Below, piece after piece: positions 34,226-44,860 of a stretch of 64,000 nucleotides of DNA; the first letter of the stretch is position 1; each line of letters begins with the position of its first letter. Under the pieces are notes generated by a model. The model searched no databases and was not told where the DNA came from. It worked only from the letters and a program-made list of their open reading frames with translations. The position numbers and the translations under genes are program-made. The stretch is from Pseudomonas fluorescens Q2-87 (GTDB lineage: Bacteria > Pseudomonadota > Gammaproteobacteria > Pseudomonadales > Pseudomonadaceae), in the NCBI RefSeq assembly GCF_000281895.1, contig NZ_CM001558.1, positions 1,616,556 through 1,680,555 on the forward strand. The letters run 5' to 3'.

Positions 34226-35241
34226 CTTTGCAGGTACAGGCGGGCGCCAGTCTCAAGCCCTTCAACAGCTTCGGTGTGGACGTGAAGGCCCGGCTGTTCG
34301 CCGAAGCCCACGGCGATGATGATGTTCGCGAAGCGCTGGCCTATGCCGATGAACATGCGGTGCCGCTGCTGGTGATCGGCGGCGGCAGCAACCTGCTGCT
34401 GACCGGCGATATCGATGCGTTGGTGTTGCGCATGGCCAGCAAAGGGATTCGCCTGCTCAGCGACGACGGCGAACGGGTGATAATCGAGGCCGAAGCAGGG
34501 GAGCCCTGGCATCCTTTCGTCCAGCACACGCTGGCGCAGGGTTGGTCGGGACTGGAAAATCTCAGCCTGATCCCCGGAACCGTGGGCGCGGCACCCATGC
34601 AAAACATCGGCGCCTACGGTGTTGAGATCAAGGACGTCTTCGCCGGCCTCACGGCCCTCGACCGTCAAACCGGTGAATTACGTGAGTTCACCCTCGAAGA
34701 ATGCGCGTTCGCCTATCGCGATAGCCTGTTCAAACAGCAAGCCGGCCGCTGGTTGATCCTGCGGGTGCGCTTCGCCCTCAGTCGCGCCGCGCACCTGCAC
34801 CTGGAATACGGCCCGGTCCGCCAACGATTGAGCGAACAGGGTATCGAGCAGGCGACGCCCACTGATGTCAGCCAAGCCATTTGCAGCATTCGCAGCGAGA
34901 AACTCCCGGATCCGGCCGTGTTGGGCAATGCCGGCAGCTTCTTCAAGAACCCGTTGGTGCCGGCCAGCCTGGTGGCGCAACTCAAGCTGCAATACCCGGA
35001 CCTGGTGGCTTATCCACAGCCTGAGGGGAAGATGAAAATCGCCGCCGGCTGGCTGATCGAGCGCGCCGGCTGGAAGGGTTTTCGCGACGGGGATGCCGGG
35101 GTGCATAAGTTGCAGGCGTTGGTGCTGGTCAACTATGGCAATGCCACTGGCCCGCAACTGTTGGATTTGGCCCTGCGCATTCAGAAAGACATTGCCGAAC
35201 GGTTTCAGGTCGAGCTGGAAATGGAACCCAATCGGTACTGA
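34222..35241 (+). CDS. murB: UDP-N-acetylenolpyruvoylglucosamine reductase MurB
   Basis: 339 residues, type I MurB size. FAD-binding part with LLVIGGGSNLLLTGD, ENLSLIPGTVGAAPMQNIGA YG, and the C-terminal substrate domain with AFAYRDSLFK, GNAGSFFKNPLV (catalytic Ser) and PEGKMKIAAGWLIE. Second step of peptidoglycan precursor synthesis. Last gene of the operon, followed by a terminator. Confidence 0.96.
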   Translation: MTLQVQAGASLKPFNSFGVDVKARLFAEAHGDDDVREALAYADEHAVPLLVIGGGSNLLLTGDIDALVLRMASKGIRLLSDDGERVIIEAEAGEPWHPFVQHTLAQGWSGLENLSLIPGTVGAAPMQNIGAYGVEIKDVFAGLTALDRQTGELREFTLEECAFAYRDSLFKQQAGRWLILRVRFALSRAAHLHLEYGPVRQRLSEQGIEQATPTDVSQAICSIRSEKLPDPAVLGNAGSFFKNPLVPASLVAQLKLQYPDLVAYPQPEGKMKIAAGWLIERAGWKGFRDGDAGVHKLQALVLVNYGNATGPQLLDLALRIQKDIAERFQVELEMEPNRY

Positions 35242-35263
35242 GCCGCGCTTGCGCACCCGCTTG

Positions 35264-35335
35264 AAAAAAACGCCCTGCGCACCCTGCATACATTCATTCG
35301 TGCAGGATTGTGCAGGGCGTTTTGCTTGATCCTGG
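35264..35335 (+). terminator. Terminator after murB, with nested stems
   Basis: Outer stem AAAACGCCCTGC with GCAGGGCGTTTT, inner stem CCTGCA/TGCAGG around TACATTCATTCG. T-run follows. The remaining 35336-35512 shows no gene. Confidence 0.85.
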
Positions 35336-35512
35336 GTTAATTTAGCCGCCTAACGATGCGAACATAATCGCATCTTGAAGGCCCGGTGCAGACGCCTATG
35401 GACGTGTGCATAAGAGAGCCCGATCAGCCTGAGCCAGTCTGCGACTACCGAACCGTCAACCAAGCGGCAGATTGCTCGACCCCATAACTCGATCCTCTAT
35501 GCGGGCGTGCCC

Positions 35513-35983
35513 ATGATTACCCTGAAACTCAATGGAAAAGACCATCAACTGGATGTGACCGAGGACATGCCGCTGCTGTGGGCGATTCGCGATGTGGCCG
35601 GCTACAACGGTACTAAGTTCGGCTGCGGCATGGGCCTGTGCGGCGCGTGCACGATTCATATCGACGGTGCCCCGGCGCGCAGTTGCATTACGCCGATCGG
35701 CTCGGTGAAAGGGCAGGACATCAGCACCATCGATGCGCTTCACGCCGACCCGGTCGGGCAAATCGTCCAGAAAGCCTGGCTCGATACAGCGGTGGCGCAG
35801 TGCGGTTACTGCCAGGGCGGGCAGATCATGTCCGCGACCGCCTTGCTCAAGACCAACCCCAACCCGAGCGACGAGCAGATCGAAGAAGCCATGGTGGGCA
35901 ATATCTGCCGCTGCGGCACCTATAACCGGATCAAGATCGCGATCCGCCAAGCCTCGACTCACCTGAAGGAGGCCAAGGCATGA
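35513..35983 (+). CDS. iorA: Molybdenum hydroxylase small subunit, two [2Fe-2S] (IorA type)
   Basis: 156 residues. Plant-type ferredoxin domain with FGCGMGLCGACTIHIDG and ARSC (four Cys), followed by the second cluster domain with AQCGYCQGGQIMSA and GNICRCGTY. Passes electrons from the Mo site. Start: ATG 35513; GTG 35507 in frame is possible. Stop overlaps the large subunit (ATGA). Isoquinoline 1-oxidoreductase-type enzymes have this two-subunit form; the true substrate (aldehyde or N-heterocycle) is unknown. Confidence 0.85.
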   Translation: MITLKLNGKDHQLDVTEDMPLLWAIRDVAGYNGTKFGCGMGLCGACTIHIDGAPARSCITPIGSVKGQDISTIDALHADPVGQIVQKAWLDTAVAQCGYCQGGQIMSATALLKTNPNPSDEQIEEAMVGNICRCGTYNRIKIAIRQASTHLKEAKA

Positions 35984-38295
35984 GCCGCTTGCCCAATGAT
36001 TTCGTCCTTAGCAACCTCAGCCGTCGTGGCTTCCTCAAAGGCGCGAGCGCCACGGGTGTGCTGGTCCTGGCCGCGAGCTGGGGCTTGCCGGATGCCTTTG
36101 CCGAGGAAAAGAAATACGGCGCCGAGGGCATGCCCCACGGCGCGGTCGACGATCCCAAGGTGTACGTGAGCATTGCCACCGACGGCAGCGTGACGGTGAT
36201 TTGCAACCGTTCGGAAATGGGCCAGGGCGTGCGCACCAGCCTGAGCATGGTGGTGGCCGATGAGCTGGAAGCGGATTGGGCGTTGGTGAAGGTGCAGCAA
36301 GCGCCGGCTGATGAAGCGCGCTTCGGCAACCAGGACACCGACGGTTCGCGCAGCATGCGTCACTGGTACGAGCCGATGCGCCGCTGCGGCGCCGCCGCCC
36401 GGAGCATGTTGGAGCAGGCCGCCGCAGCGCAGTGGAACGTTCCGGTGGGCGAATGCCGGGCTCAGTTGCATAAAGTGGTGCACCAGCCTTCCGGTCGCGA
36501 ACTGGCTTACGGCGCCTTGGCTACCGCTGCCAGTGCCTTGCCAGTGCCGGCCCGCGACAGCTTGCGCCTCAAGCAACCCGCTGACTTTCGCTACATCGGC
36601 AAGGAAGCGACCCGGGCCGTCGACGGTGCGGATATCGTCAACGGTCGCGCGGTGTTCGGTGCCGATGTGCATTTCGAAGGCATGCTCTACGCCGTCATCG
36701 CACGTCCGCCGGTCTACGGTGGCAAGGTCAAGACCGTGGACAGCAGCGCGGCGCTGAAAGTACCGGGCGTGGTCAAGGTGGTGCAGATCGAAGGTCGGCC
36801 GTTGCCGTCGGAGTTCCAGCCCCTGGGCGGCGTGGCGGTGCTGGCAAAAAATACCTGGGCAGCGATCAAGGGCCGCGAAGCGCTGAAAATCGAGTGGGAT
36901 GACGGCCCGAACGCCGGTTATGACTCGATTGCCTATCGCAAGGAATTGGAAGCGGCCGCCCTCAAACCCGGCAAAGTCCTGCGCAATACCGGCGACCTCG
37001 ATGACGCGTTGGCCAAGGCCGATTCGAGCCTGGAAGCGACGTACTACCTGCCGCACCTGTCGCAATCGCCGATGGAACCGATGGTCGCCGTCGCCCGGTT
37101 CAAGGATGGCCAGTGCGAAGCCTGGGCGCCGAGCCAGGCCCCTCAGGTGACCCGCGAGCGCATCGCCGAACGCCTGGGCATCGCTTTCGACAAGGTCACG
37201 GTGAATATCACGCTGCTGGGCGGAGGTTTCGGGCGCAAATCCAAGCCTGATTTCGTCGTCGAAGCGGCGGTGCTGGCCAAGGAGTTTCCAGGCCAGGCGA
37301 TACGGGTGCAATGGACCCGCGAGGACGACATCCATCACTCGTATTTCCACACCGTGTCGGCCGAATACCTGAAGGCCGGCCTGAACCAGGACGGGATGCC
37401 ATCCGGCTGGTTGCATCGCACCGTCGCCCCGAGCATCACGGCGTTGTTCGCACCGGGCATGACCCACGAAGCCCCGTTCGAAGTGGGCATGGGCTTGACC
37501 AACATGGCATACGCCATCCCCAACCTGCGCCTGGAAAACCCCGAAGCGGTGGCTCACACGCGGGTGGGCTGGTACCGCTCGGTGTCGAACATTCCCCACG
37601 GTTTCGCGATTCAGAGTTTCATCGACGAATTGGCCCACAAGGCCGGTCAGGATCCGCTGAAGTATCACGTCAAATTGCTCGGCCCGGATCGTAAGATCGA
37701 TCCGCGTACCTTGAGCGAAGAATGGAACTACGGTGAATCCCCCGAGCGTTATCCCATCGATACGGCGCGGATTCGTGTCGTGCTGGAAACGGCCGCCAAG
37801 GCCGCCGGTTGGGGTCGGCAGTTGCCCAAGGGTCGAGGGTTGGGCTTGGCTGTGCATTACAGTTTCGTCACTTACGTCGCGGCAGCGATTGAAGTGGAGG
37901 TCAAGGACGATGGCACGGTGATCGTGCACAAGGCGGACATTGCGGTGGACTGCGGGCCACAGATCAACCCTGAGCGCATCCGTTCGCAGTTCGAAGGGGC
38001 CTGCGTCATGGGCTTGGGTAACGCGATGGTGGGTGAAATAAGCTTCAAGGATGGCAAGGTCCAGCAAGACAACTTCCACATGTATGAGGTGGCGCGCATG
38101 TCCCTGGCACCCAAGGAAGTGGCCGTGCATCTGGTCACTCCTCCGGGCGAAGTGCCTTTGGGCGGCGTCGGCGAACCCGGCGTGCCGCCGATCGCGCCGG
38201 CGCTGTGCAACGCGATTTTCGCCGCCACCGGCAAACGCATCCGTAACCTGCCTGTGCGCTATCAGCTGCAAGGCTGGCAACAGGCCAAGGCCTGA
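35980..38295 (+). CDS. iorB: Molybdopterin-binding large subunit, Tat-exported (IorB type)
   Basis: 771 residues. Tat signal [19 protein letters not shown] at residues 14-32, so the enzyme is periplasmic and the small subunit must be co-exported folded. Then xanthine-dehydrogenase-type Mo-pterin regions: [73 protein letters not shown] and [20 protein letters not shown], which holds the catalytic Glu region. No FAD subunit gene is present, and no cytochrome gene is adjacent. Stop shares TGATG with xdhC. Confidence 0.9.
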   Translation: MSRLPNDFVLSNLSRRGFLKGASATGVLVLAASWGLPDAFAEEKKYGAEGMPHGAVDDPKVYVSIATDGSVTVICNRSEMGQGVRTSLSMVVADELEADWALVKVQQAPADEARFGNQDTDGSRSMRHWYEPMRRCGAAARSMLEQAAAAQWNVPVGECRAQLHKVVHQPSGRELAYGALATAASALPVPARDSLRLKQPADFRYIGKEATRAVDGADIVNGRAVFGADVHFEGMLYAVIARPPVYGGKVKTVDSSAALKVPGVVKVVQIEGRPLPSEFQPLGGVAVLAKNTWAAIKGREALKIEWDDGPNAGYDSIAYRKELEAAALKPGKVLRNTGDLDDALAKADSSLEATYYLPHLSQSPMEPMVAVARFKDGQCEAWAPSQAPQVTRERIAERLGIAFDKVTVNITLLGGGFGRKSKPDFVVEAAVLAKEFPGQAIRVQWTREDDIHHSYFHTVSAEYLKAGLNQDGMPSGWLHRTVAPSITALFAPGMTHEAPFEVGMGLTNMAYAIPNLRLENPEAVAHTRVGWYRSVSNIPHGFAIQSFIDELAHKAGQDPLKYHVKLLGPDRKIDPRTLSEEWNYGESPERYPIDTARIRVVLETAAKAAGWGRQLPKGRGLGLAVHYSFVTYVAAAIEVEVKDDGTVIVHKADIAVDCGPQINPERIRSQFEGACVMGLGNAMVGEISFKDGKVQQDNFHMYEVARMSLAPKEVAVHLVTPPGEVPLGGVGEPGVPPIAPALCNAIFAATGKRIRNLPVRYQLQGWQQAKA

Positions 38296-39266
38296 TGGAC
38301 AGCGTCGATCTGAACGTCTTGCGCAGCGTGCTCCAGTGGCGTCGCGCCGGGCAGCGGGTGGTGTTGTTCACCGTGGTCCAGACCTGGGGCACCGCGCCCA
38401 GGCCACCGGGGGCGATGTTGGCCCTGCGCGAGGATGGCGTGGTGATTGGCTCGGTGTCGGGCGGTTGTGTCGAGGACGACCTGATCGCCCGGCTGCACGA
38501 CGGTCGTATCCCGGCGGACGGTCCGCCGGTGCAACTGATCACATACGGCGTCACGCGCGAAGAGGCGGCGCGTTTCGGCTTGCCGTGCGGCGGCACCCTG
38601 CGGCTCACCGAGGAGAGAGTAGGCGACCCGCAATGGGTCGCCGAACTGCTGGACCGCTGCGAAGCCCACGAGATTGTTGCCCGTGAACTGACGGTTGCCA
38701 GCGGTGACGTGGTCTTGACTCCGGCCAGCAAAACCGACGCCCTGGTGTTCGATGGCAAGGTCTTGCGGGCCATTTACGGCCCACGCTGGCGACTTCTGCT
38801 GATCGGCGCCGGGCAGTTGTCGCGGTATGTGGCGGAAATGGCCCGGTTGCTGGATTTCGAGGTGTTGATCTGCGATCCGCGCAAGGAATTTGTCTATGGT
38901 TGGGAAGAGCAGCATGGTCGCTTCGTCTCAGGTATGCCTGACGAAGCGGTATTGAGCATCCAGACCGACGAGCGCACAGCCATTGTCGCCCTGACCCACG
39001 ATCCGCGCTTGGACGACATGGCGCTGCTCACGGCGCTGGATTCCAGGGCTTTTTATGTCGGCGCCCTGGGGTCGCGGGTCAATAGCCAGAAGCGACGGGA
39101 AAACCTGGCTCAGCTAGGCTTGTCGGCAGGGGCCATCGAACGACTGCATGGGCCGATTGGCCTGCACATCGGCAGCCACACACCGGCGGAAATCGCCTTG
39201 TCGTTGCTGGCCGAAATCGTGGCGATCAAAAATGGTGTGGAACTGCGGCAGAAAAAGTCGTTGTAG
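38295..39266 (+). CDS. xdhC: XdhC-family Mo-cofactor maturation factor
   Basis: 323 residues. XdhC/CoxI N-domain (VVLFTVVQTWGTAPRPPGAM, GSVSGGCVEDDLIARL, GLPCGGTLRL) and a C-terminal Rossmann domain (LLLIGAGQLSRYVAEMARLL; ALTHDPRLDDMALLTAL; YVGALGSRVNSQKRRENLAQ; HIGSHTPAEIALSLLAEIVA). Binds and inserts, or sulfurates, the Mo cofactor of the enzyme encoded upstream; coupling by TGATG supports that. Confidence 0.92.
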   Translation: MDSVDLNVLRSVLQWRRAGQRVVLFTVVQTWGTAPRPPGAMLALREDGVVIGSVSGGCVEDDLIARLHDGRIPADGPPVQLITYGVTREEAARFGLPCGGTLRLTEERVGDPQWVAELLDRCEAHEIVARELTVASGDVVLTPASKTDALVFDGKVLRAIYGPRWRLLLIGAGQLSRYVAEMARLLDFEVLICDPRKEFVYGWEEQHGRFVSGMPDEAVLSIQTDERTAIVALTHDPRLDDMALLTALDSRAFYVGALGSRVNSQKRRENLAQLGLSAGAIERLHGPIGLHIGSHTPAEIALSLLAEIVAIKNGVELRQKKSL

Positions 39267-39286
39267 GTCGCAGGCAAGGAGGGTGT

Positions 39287-39877
39287 ATGGGAAAGTCGAT
39301 TGGCGTGATCATCCTCGCGGCCGGATCGGGCAGCCGTTTCCGCCAAGTGGCAGGGGCTGGCAAGGATAAGCTGCTGGCCGATTGCACGGGACGTGACGGC
39401 GCTGTCCGGTCGGTGCTCGAGCATGTGCTGGTGAATTTACCTGCATCCCTGGAAAAGCGCGTGCTGGTGACAAGCACGGATCGTCCGCAAGCCATCCGCA
39501 TGGCCCAGGCCTATGGATGTGATTATGTGGAGCTGGACTCGCCCGGCTTGGGAGACAGCATTGCCGCTGGCGTCCAGGCCTGCCCTGATCTCGATGGCTG
39601 GCTGATGGTATTGGGCGATATGCCATTTATCCTGCCGTCGAGCATCGATCAAGTGGCGGCGGGGATTCACGGGGACGGTATCAGCGTGCCGGTCCTTGCA
39701 GGTGAGTATGGGCATCCGGTGGGCTTTGGCAGTGGATTTGCGTCGAAACTGATGGCGTTGACCGGGGATCGTGGCGCCAAGGCGTTGTTTGCCGGGGCGC
39801 AAGTGGTCGAAGTGCCGGTGGACGACCCTGGGGTCACCTGGGATGTTGATGTGCCAGAGGCATTGGCCTTCAAATAA
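39287..39877 (+). CDS. mocA: MocA-type molybdenum cofactor cytidylyltransferase
   Basis: 196 residues. Nucleotidyltransferase motif IILAAGSGSRFRQVAGAGKD, MVLGDMPFI, SVPVLAGEYGHPVGFGSGF and VDVPEAL, i.e. the MobA/MocA fold. It makes the cytosine dinucleotide form of the cofactor used by this hydroxylase family. GGAGGG ribosome site, 20 bases after xdhC. Last gene of the four-gene Mo operon. Confidence 0.88.
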   Translation: MGKSIGVIILAAGSGSRFRQVAGAGKDKLLADCTGRDGAVRSVLEHVLVNLPASLEKRVLVTSTDRPQAIRMAQAYGCDYVELDSPGLGDSIAAGVQACPDLDGWLMVLGDMPFILPSSIDQVAAGIHGDGISVPVLAGEYGHPVGFGSGFASKLMALTGDRGAKALFAGAQVVEVPVDDPGVTWDVDVPEALAFK

Positions 39878-39933
39878 CAGCCGATGCAGATGCCCGCTCC
39901 CACAGAGTTAAGTGGATAAGTCGTGAGGCATAA

Positions 39934-39968
39934 AAAAGCCCCGCCTGGCATGAACCAGGCGGGGCTTT
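39934..39968. terminator. Bidirectional terminator between mocA and rne
   Basis: AAAAGCCCCGCCTGG, loop CATGAA, CCAGGCGGGGCTTTT: a perfect 15-base stem flanked by A-run and T-run, fit to end both convergent transcripts. Confidence 0.92.
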
Positions 39969-39983
39969 TACTGGGCGATGGAA

Positions 39984-42900
39984 TCAGGCGTGAGGTTTAG
40001 GCTCGTGCTCTTTTTCCAGGGCTTCAGTGTGACGCGGTGCGACTTCTTCTACGGCGTGTCGAGGTTCGTCGATCACCGGAGCCGATTCAACCGGGGTTGG
40101 TTCGGCGGCGGTTTCGGCGACTGGAGCAGGCGCCGCTTCGACGACTTCGACGATCGGAGCGGGCTCGGCAGCAGGCGCTTGAGCGGCGTCAGCGGCAGCT
40201 TGTTCGGCTTCCTTCTGCAGGCGCTCGGCTTCACGCTTGCGACGGCGAACTTCACGTGGATCGTTCGGCGCACGACCGTTCTCGGTCAGGGCGCTGGCAG
40301 GTGCAGGCTCTTGCACCGGGGCCGGTGCTTCGGCAACCACAGGCGCTTCAACCACTGGAGCCGGCGCGACTGCTTCTGGCTCGACCGCTTTCACGGGTTC
40401 TGGCGTCGGCTCTGGCTCAACGACCGGCGCCGGTGCGGCTGGCTCGGCATGCCAGTTGAACGCGGTCTGCTCCTCGCGAACAGGTTCTGGTGCTTTTTCC
40501 TCAGCTGGTGCTTCGACGACCGGTTCGGCGGCAGCCACCGGTTGCTCGGCGACTGGTGCGGGCTCGGCAGTCACTTCAGCTTCAGGCTGGGCTTCAAGTG
40601 CCGGTGCAAGTTCCACTTCCGGCGAAGCCGTGGCTTCTACCGGGGTGGTGGCTTCGACCACAGGCGCTTCGACAGCCGGCGCGCTTTCCACGGCTGCGGT
40701 GGCGCGTTCGGCTTGTTCGTGAGCCTGGGCTTCGGCCGGAGCGCTGATGGCGCTGCTGGCAACGGCTGCGGTCACGGCCAGGCCTGCGGCAAGGTCGGCG
40801 GCGCTTGGCGCTTCGGCGTTCTCGGCGGATTCGGACTCTTCCGAACCCTCGATCACGTTGCCGTTGGCGTCACGTTGACGTTCACGACGGTTGCTGCGAC
40901 GACGCTGGCCACGGGAGCGGCGACGTGGACGATCACCTTCGGCGCTGTCCTGGCCGTCTTCCTGCAGTTGCTCTTCGGCGCTCAACACTTCTTCTTCGCT
41001 GGCTGCGGCGGCTGCCTGCTCGGCGCGTGGCTGACGTTCTTCACGTGGAGGACGCGGTGCACGTTCTTCACGAGGCTGGCGGGCCGGACGTTCTTCAGCG
41101 GTAGCTGCGGTAGCTGCGGCGGCAACGGCTGGGGCAGCATCCAGTGGCTCGCGCAGTTCGCGGACACGTTCTTCACGCTCGCCACGTGGCTTGCGGTCTT
41201 CACGAGGGGCGCGTGGCTGACGTTCTTCACGCGGCGCACGCGGTGCGCGTTCTTCGCGGGCTACGGCTGGCGCTTCCTCACGGGCTTCGCGAGGCTGGCG
41301 CTCTTCACGCGGCTCGCGTGGTGCGCGTTCTTCACGTGGAGCACGTTCTTCGCGCGGCTTGCGTTCTTCGTCACGGCGACCGTTACGGTTGCGGGTCTGC
41401 TGGCGACCGTTGCGGCGCTCCTCGTTGCGGGCAGGGCGCTCGGTAGCGGCTGGCTTGGCGACGACGGCGGGGGCTGCGGGCTCTTCCTTGGTGGCAAACA
41501 GGCTGACCAGGGACTTCACCAGGCCTTTGAACAGGCTTGGTTCTGGTGCGGCGGCCGGAGCGGCAACCGGAGCGGCGACTTCGGTCGGAACCGGAGCGTT
41601 GGCGCGGGCAGGTGCAGTCTTGACCGCTGCTTCCTGGCGAACCAGGGTGCGGGTGGCGGCGGCAGCTGGCTGGACTTCTTCCACTTCGGCAGCGGCCGCG
41701 GCGATTTCGTAGCTGGACTGGTTGGTGTGGGCTTCCGGGCTGTCATCGCGCAGGCGCTGCACTTCGAAGTGCGGCGTCTCGAGATGATCGTTCGGCAGGA
41801 TGACGATGCGGGCCCGGGTGCGCAGTTCGATCTTGGTGATCGAGTTGCGTTTTTCGTTGAGCAGGAACGCGGCCACCGGGATCGGCACCTGGGCGCGAAC
41901 TTCGGCGGTACGGTCTTTCAGGGCTTCTTCTTCGATCAGGCGCAGGATCGCCAGGGACAGCGACTCGACGTCACGAATGATCCCGGTGCCGTTGCAACGC
42001 GGGCAGACGATGCCGCTGCTTTCGCCCAGGGATGGACGCAGGCGCTGACGGGACATTTCCAGCAGGCCGAAGCGCGAGATGCGGCCGACCTGTACGCGGG
42101 CGCGGTCGGCTTCCAGGCATTCGCGGACTTTTTCTTCCACGGCGCGCTGGTTTTTGGCCGGGGTCATGTCGATGAAGTCGATGACGATCAGGCCGCCGAT
42201 GTCGCGCAGGCGCAACTGACGGGCGATCTCTTCGGCCGCTTCAAGGTTGGTCTGCAGGGCGGTTTCTTCGATGTCGCTGCCTTTGGTGGCGCGGGCCGAG
42301 TTGATGTCGATGGACACCAGCGCTTCGGTCGGATCGATGACGATGGAGCCGCCGGAAGGCAATTCGACGACGCGCTGGAAGGCGGTCTCGATCTGGCTTT
42401 CGATCTGGAAGCGGTTGAACAGTGGGACGCTGTCTTCGTAGAGCTTGATCTTGCTGGCGTACTGCGGCATCACCTGGCGAATGAAGGTCAGGGCTTCGTC
42501 CTGGGCTTCGACGCTGTCGATCAGCACTTCGCCGATGTCCTGGCGCAGGTAGTCGCGGATGGCGCGGATGATCACGTTGCTTTCCTGGTAGATCAGGAAT
42601 GGCGCGGAGCGATCCAGCGAAGCTTCTTTGATGGCGGTCCACAGTTGCAGCAGGTAATCGAGGTCCCACTGCATTTCTTCGCTGCTGCGGCCAAGGCCGG
42701 CGGTGCGAACGATCAGGCCCATGTCGGCGGGTGCAACCAGGCCGTTCAGGGCTTCACGCAGTTCATTGCGCTCTTCGCCTTCGATGCGACGGGAGATGCC
42801 GCCGGCACGCGGGTTGTTCGGCATCAGGACCAGGTAGCGGCCGGCCAGGCTGATGAAAGTGGTCAGGGCTGCGCCCTTGTTGCCACGTTCTTCTTTTTCG

Positions 42901-43205
42901 ACCTGGACGATGACTTCCTGGCCTTCGCTCAGGACGTCCTTGATGTTGACGCGGCCTTCAGGGGCCTTCTTGAAGTATTCGCGGGAGATTTCTTTGAGGG
43001 GCAGGAAGCCGTGGCGCTCGGAGCCGAAATCGACAAAGGCAGCCTCAAGGCTTGGTTCGATGCGAGTAATCCGGCCTTTATAGATGTTGGCCTTCTTCTG
43101 CTCGCGTGCACCGGATTCGATATCCAGGTCGTAGAGGCGCTGGCCGTCTACCAGTGCAACACGCAACTCTTCGGGTTGAGTTGCGTTAATCAGCATTCTT
43201 TTCAT
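39984..43205 (-). CDS. rne: Ribonuclease E
   Basis: 1073 residues. S1 RNA-binding domain near residues 35-120; 5' sensor and DNase I-like catalytic site with [20 protein letters not shown] and [10 protein letters not shown] (the two metal-binding Asp); Zn-link [10 protein letters not shown] joining subunits. The C-terminal half (about 560-1073) is disordered and low in complexity: Arg/Glu-rich repeats ([20 protein letters not shown]) that bind RNA, then long Ala/Pro/Glu/Val stretches as degradosome scaffold. Start ATG 43205 ([10 protein letters not shown]) lacks a good ribosome site and is preceded by a hairpin. Confidence 0.96.
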   Translation of the reverse strand: MKRMLINATQPEELRVALVDGQRLYDLDIESGAREQKKANIYKGRITRIEPSLEAAFVDFGSERHGFLPLKEISREYFKKAPEGRVNIKDVLSEGQEVIVQVEKEERGNKGAALTTFISLAGRYLVLMPNNPRAGGISRRIEGEERNELREALNGLVAPADMGLIVRTAGLGRSSEEMQWDLDYLLQLWTAIKEASLDRSAPFLIYQESNVIIRAIRDYLRQDIGEVLIDSVEAQDEALTFIRQVMPQYASKIKLYEDSVPLFNRFQIESQIETAFQRVVELPSGGSIVIDPTEALVSIDINSARATKGSDIEETALQTNLEAAEEIARQLRLRDIGGLIVIDFIDMTPAKNQRAVEEKVRECLEADRARVQVGRISRFGLLEMSRQRLRPSLGESSGIVCPRCNGTGIIRDVESLSLAILRLIEEEALKDRTAEVRAQVPIPVAAFLLNEKRNSITKIELRTRARIVILPNDHLETPHFEVQRLRDDSPEAHTNQSSYEIAAAAAEVEEVQPAAAATRTLVRQEAAVKTAPARANAPVPTEVAAPVAAPAAAPEPSLFKGLVKSLVSLFATKEEPAAPAVVAKPAATERPARNEERRNGRQQTRNRNGRRDEERKPREERAPREERAPREPREERQPREAREEAPAVAREERAPRAPREERQPRAPREDRKPRGEREERVRELREPLDAAPAVAAAATAATAEERPARQPREERAPRPPREERQPRAEQAAAAASEEEVLSAEEQLQEDGQDSAEGDRPRRRSRGQRRRSNRRERQRDANGNVIEGSEESESAENAEAPSAADLAAGLAVTAAVASSAISAPAEAQAHEQAERATAAVESAPAVEAPVVEATTPVEATASPEVELAPALEAQPEAEVTAEPAPVAEQPVAAAEPVVEAPAEEKAPEPVREEQTAFNWHAEPAAPAPVVEPEPTPEPVKAVEPEAVAPAPVVEAPVVAEAPAPVQEPAPASALTENGRAPNDPREVRRRKREAERLQKEAEQAAADAAQAPAAEPAPIVEVVEAAPAPVAETAAEPTPVESAPVIDEPRHAVEEVAPRHTEALEKEHEPKPHA

Positions 43206-43903
43206 GTAGTACCGTCGGTTTCCGGGCTGCCGGAAACGGCGTGCGGCACACACGACTTCTCACGGTCGGTGTCAGGTGCGTCATGGAAGTGGCGAGGCCA
43301 CTCCAGTGTCCAGCGAGTTCGACCCAATGATGGCGAAGTCGCGACGGACGCGTCCTGCTTGCTGGTACTCAAGCACTCAGTCAGGAGGAGGAATCAACCG
43401 GCGTCTGTGGACGAGATGAAGCGTCTAAATATAAGCCTAGTGCTACACAGTCCGACGGTTGTACATCTCCACCCTACACGTATCCCTGATAATTCGGGTG
43501 CTGCCGCGCGCAGAATCCGCAGCGGGTTGGCATTTACCGTGAGCTCCGAAAGGGGAGGTCACGCATCATGGCTAATTTAGGCGTTGTTTCCGAAGCTCTC
43601 GCTCGGGGTCGTTCGCAACTGACTGCACTTTGTGAACTGGCCGTGAATGTGGCGCGCGAGGCGAGTCAAAACTCTGCTTCGCGGCGTATTTCAGGCCTCA
43701 TGTCACCTGCGCTCGTTACACCTGCAAACTCTACCGTTACGTAGCGAAAGCCCCGTAGGACGGCCTCTCGTCCTCGTGAATTGCGTTGGTCAGGGCCGGT
43801 TTTTGGCCGTTGGTCCGCTGTCCAGCCACTTTTGGCGGCGTTCGCGACTATAGCAGCAATGATTAAGTGCTTCAATTCCATAAAAATTGTTATGATCGCC
43901 GCC
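43206..43903. promoter_or_regulatory. Divergent rne/rluC regulatory region with long rne leader
   Basis: About 700 bases without a gene. It ends at the rne side in a stem-loop (TTTCCGG 43219-43225 / CCGGAAA 43230-43236, loop GCTG) about 10 bases upstream of the start codon. A long leader with hairpins controls rne by self-cleavage in enterobacteria; the same is likely here but not shown. On the rluC side TATGAT (43891-43896) lies only 8 bases before the start codon. Confidence 0.55.
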
Positions 43904-44860
43904 ATGACAACTACTGCCCCTTCGACCCCTGGCGTTCAACTGCTCGAGGTCTTGCCGGAATATGCCGGCCAACGAATCGATAATTTCCTTCTGGCCCGAC
44001 TCAAAGGTGTGCCCAAGACCTTGATCTACCGCATTTTGCGCAAAGGCGAAGTGCGGGTGAACAAAGGTCGGATCAAGCCCGAATACAAGCTCCAGGCGGG
44101 CGACATCGTGCGCGTGCCGCCGGTTCGCGTGCCTGAGCGCGATGAGCCGGTCCCTTTGGCCCAAGGCCTGTTACAGCGTCTCGAAGCCTCCATTGTCTAC
44201 GAAGACAAGGCGCTGATTGTGATCAACAAGCCCGCAGGCATTGCGGTTCATGGCGGCAGCGGCTTGAATTTCGGTGTCATCGAGGCCTTTCGTCAGTTGC
44301 GTCCCGATGCCAAGGAGTTGGAGTTGGTCCATCGCCTGGATCGCGACACCTCCGGCCTGCTGATGATCGCCAAGAAACGCAGCATGCTGCGCCACCTGCA
44401 CGAGCAATTGCGCGGCGATGGTGTGGACAAGCGCTACATGGCGCTGGTGAGAGGCCGGTGGGATACCTCCATCAAGCAAGTCCGCGCGCCGTTGCTCAAG
44501 AGCAACCTGCGGTCCGGCGAGCGCATGGTGGAGGTAAACGAAGAGGGCAAGGAGGCGCTGACCGTCTTCAAGGTGCTGCGCCGCTTCGACGACTTCGCCA
44601 CCTTGATCGAGGCCAAGCCGGTCACCGGCCGTACGCACCAGATTCGCGTCCATACGTTGCACGCCGGGCATTGCATTGCCGGTGACAGCAAATACGGCGA
44701 TGACGATTTCACCAAGGAAATCCGCGACCTGGGTGGCAAGCGCCTGTTCCTGCATGCCTATATGCTAACCGTGCCGCTGCCTGATGGTGGCGAGCTGAAA
44801 TTGCAGGCTCCTGTCGATGACATGTGGGCCAAGACCGTGGAGCGGTTGAGTGCATCCTGA
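43904..44860 (+). CDS. rluC: 23S rRNA pseudouridine synthase RluC
   Basis: 318 residues. S4 RNA-binding domain at about 20-80 ([40 protein letters not shown]), then RsuA/RluA catalytic core with [33 protein letters not shown] (catalytic Asp in RLDRDTSG) and [13 protein letters not shown]. Modifies U955, U2504 and U2580 equivalents. Start ATG 43904; the in-frame ATG 43892 would add four residues. Overlaps the next gene by 11 bases. Confidence 0.95.
   Translation: MTTTAPSTPGVQLLEVLPEYAGQRIDNFLLARLKGVPKTLIYRILRKGEVRVNKGRIKPEYKLQAGDIVRVPPVRVPERDEPVPLAQGLLQRLEASIVYEDKALIVINKPAGIAVHGGSGLNFGVIEAFRQLRPDAKELELVHRLDRDTSGLLMIAKKRSMLRHLHEQLRGDGVDKRYMALVRGRWDTSIKQVRAPLLKSNLRSGERMVEVNEEGKEALTVFKVLRRFDDFATLIEAKPVTGRTHQIRVHTLHAGHCIAGDSKYGDDDFTKEIRDLGGKRLFLHAYMLTVPLPDGGELKLQAPVDDMWAKTVERLSAS

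Noticed and set aside
35959..38280. 773-codon minus-strand frame opposite the Mo hydroxylase large subunit
   Set aside because: Antisense shadow; the plus strand has full XDH-type motifs and gene overlaps.
39978..43580. 1200-codon open frame on the plus strand opposite rne
   Set aside because: It is antisense to RNase E, Phe/Gly/Arg-rich in a way expected from the reverse of Ala/Glu/Arg codons, has no ribosome site or family, while the minus-strand frame is clearly RNase E.
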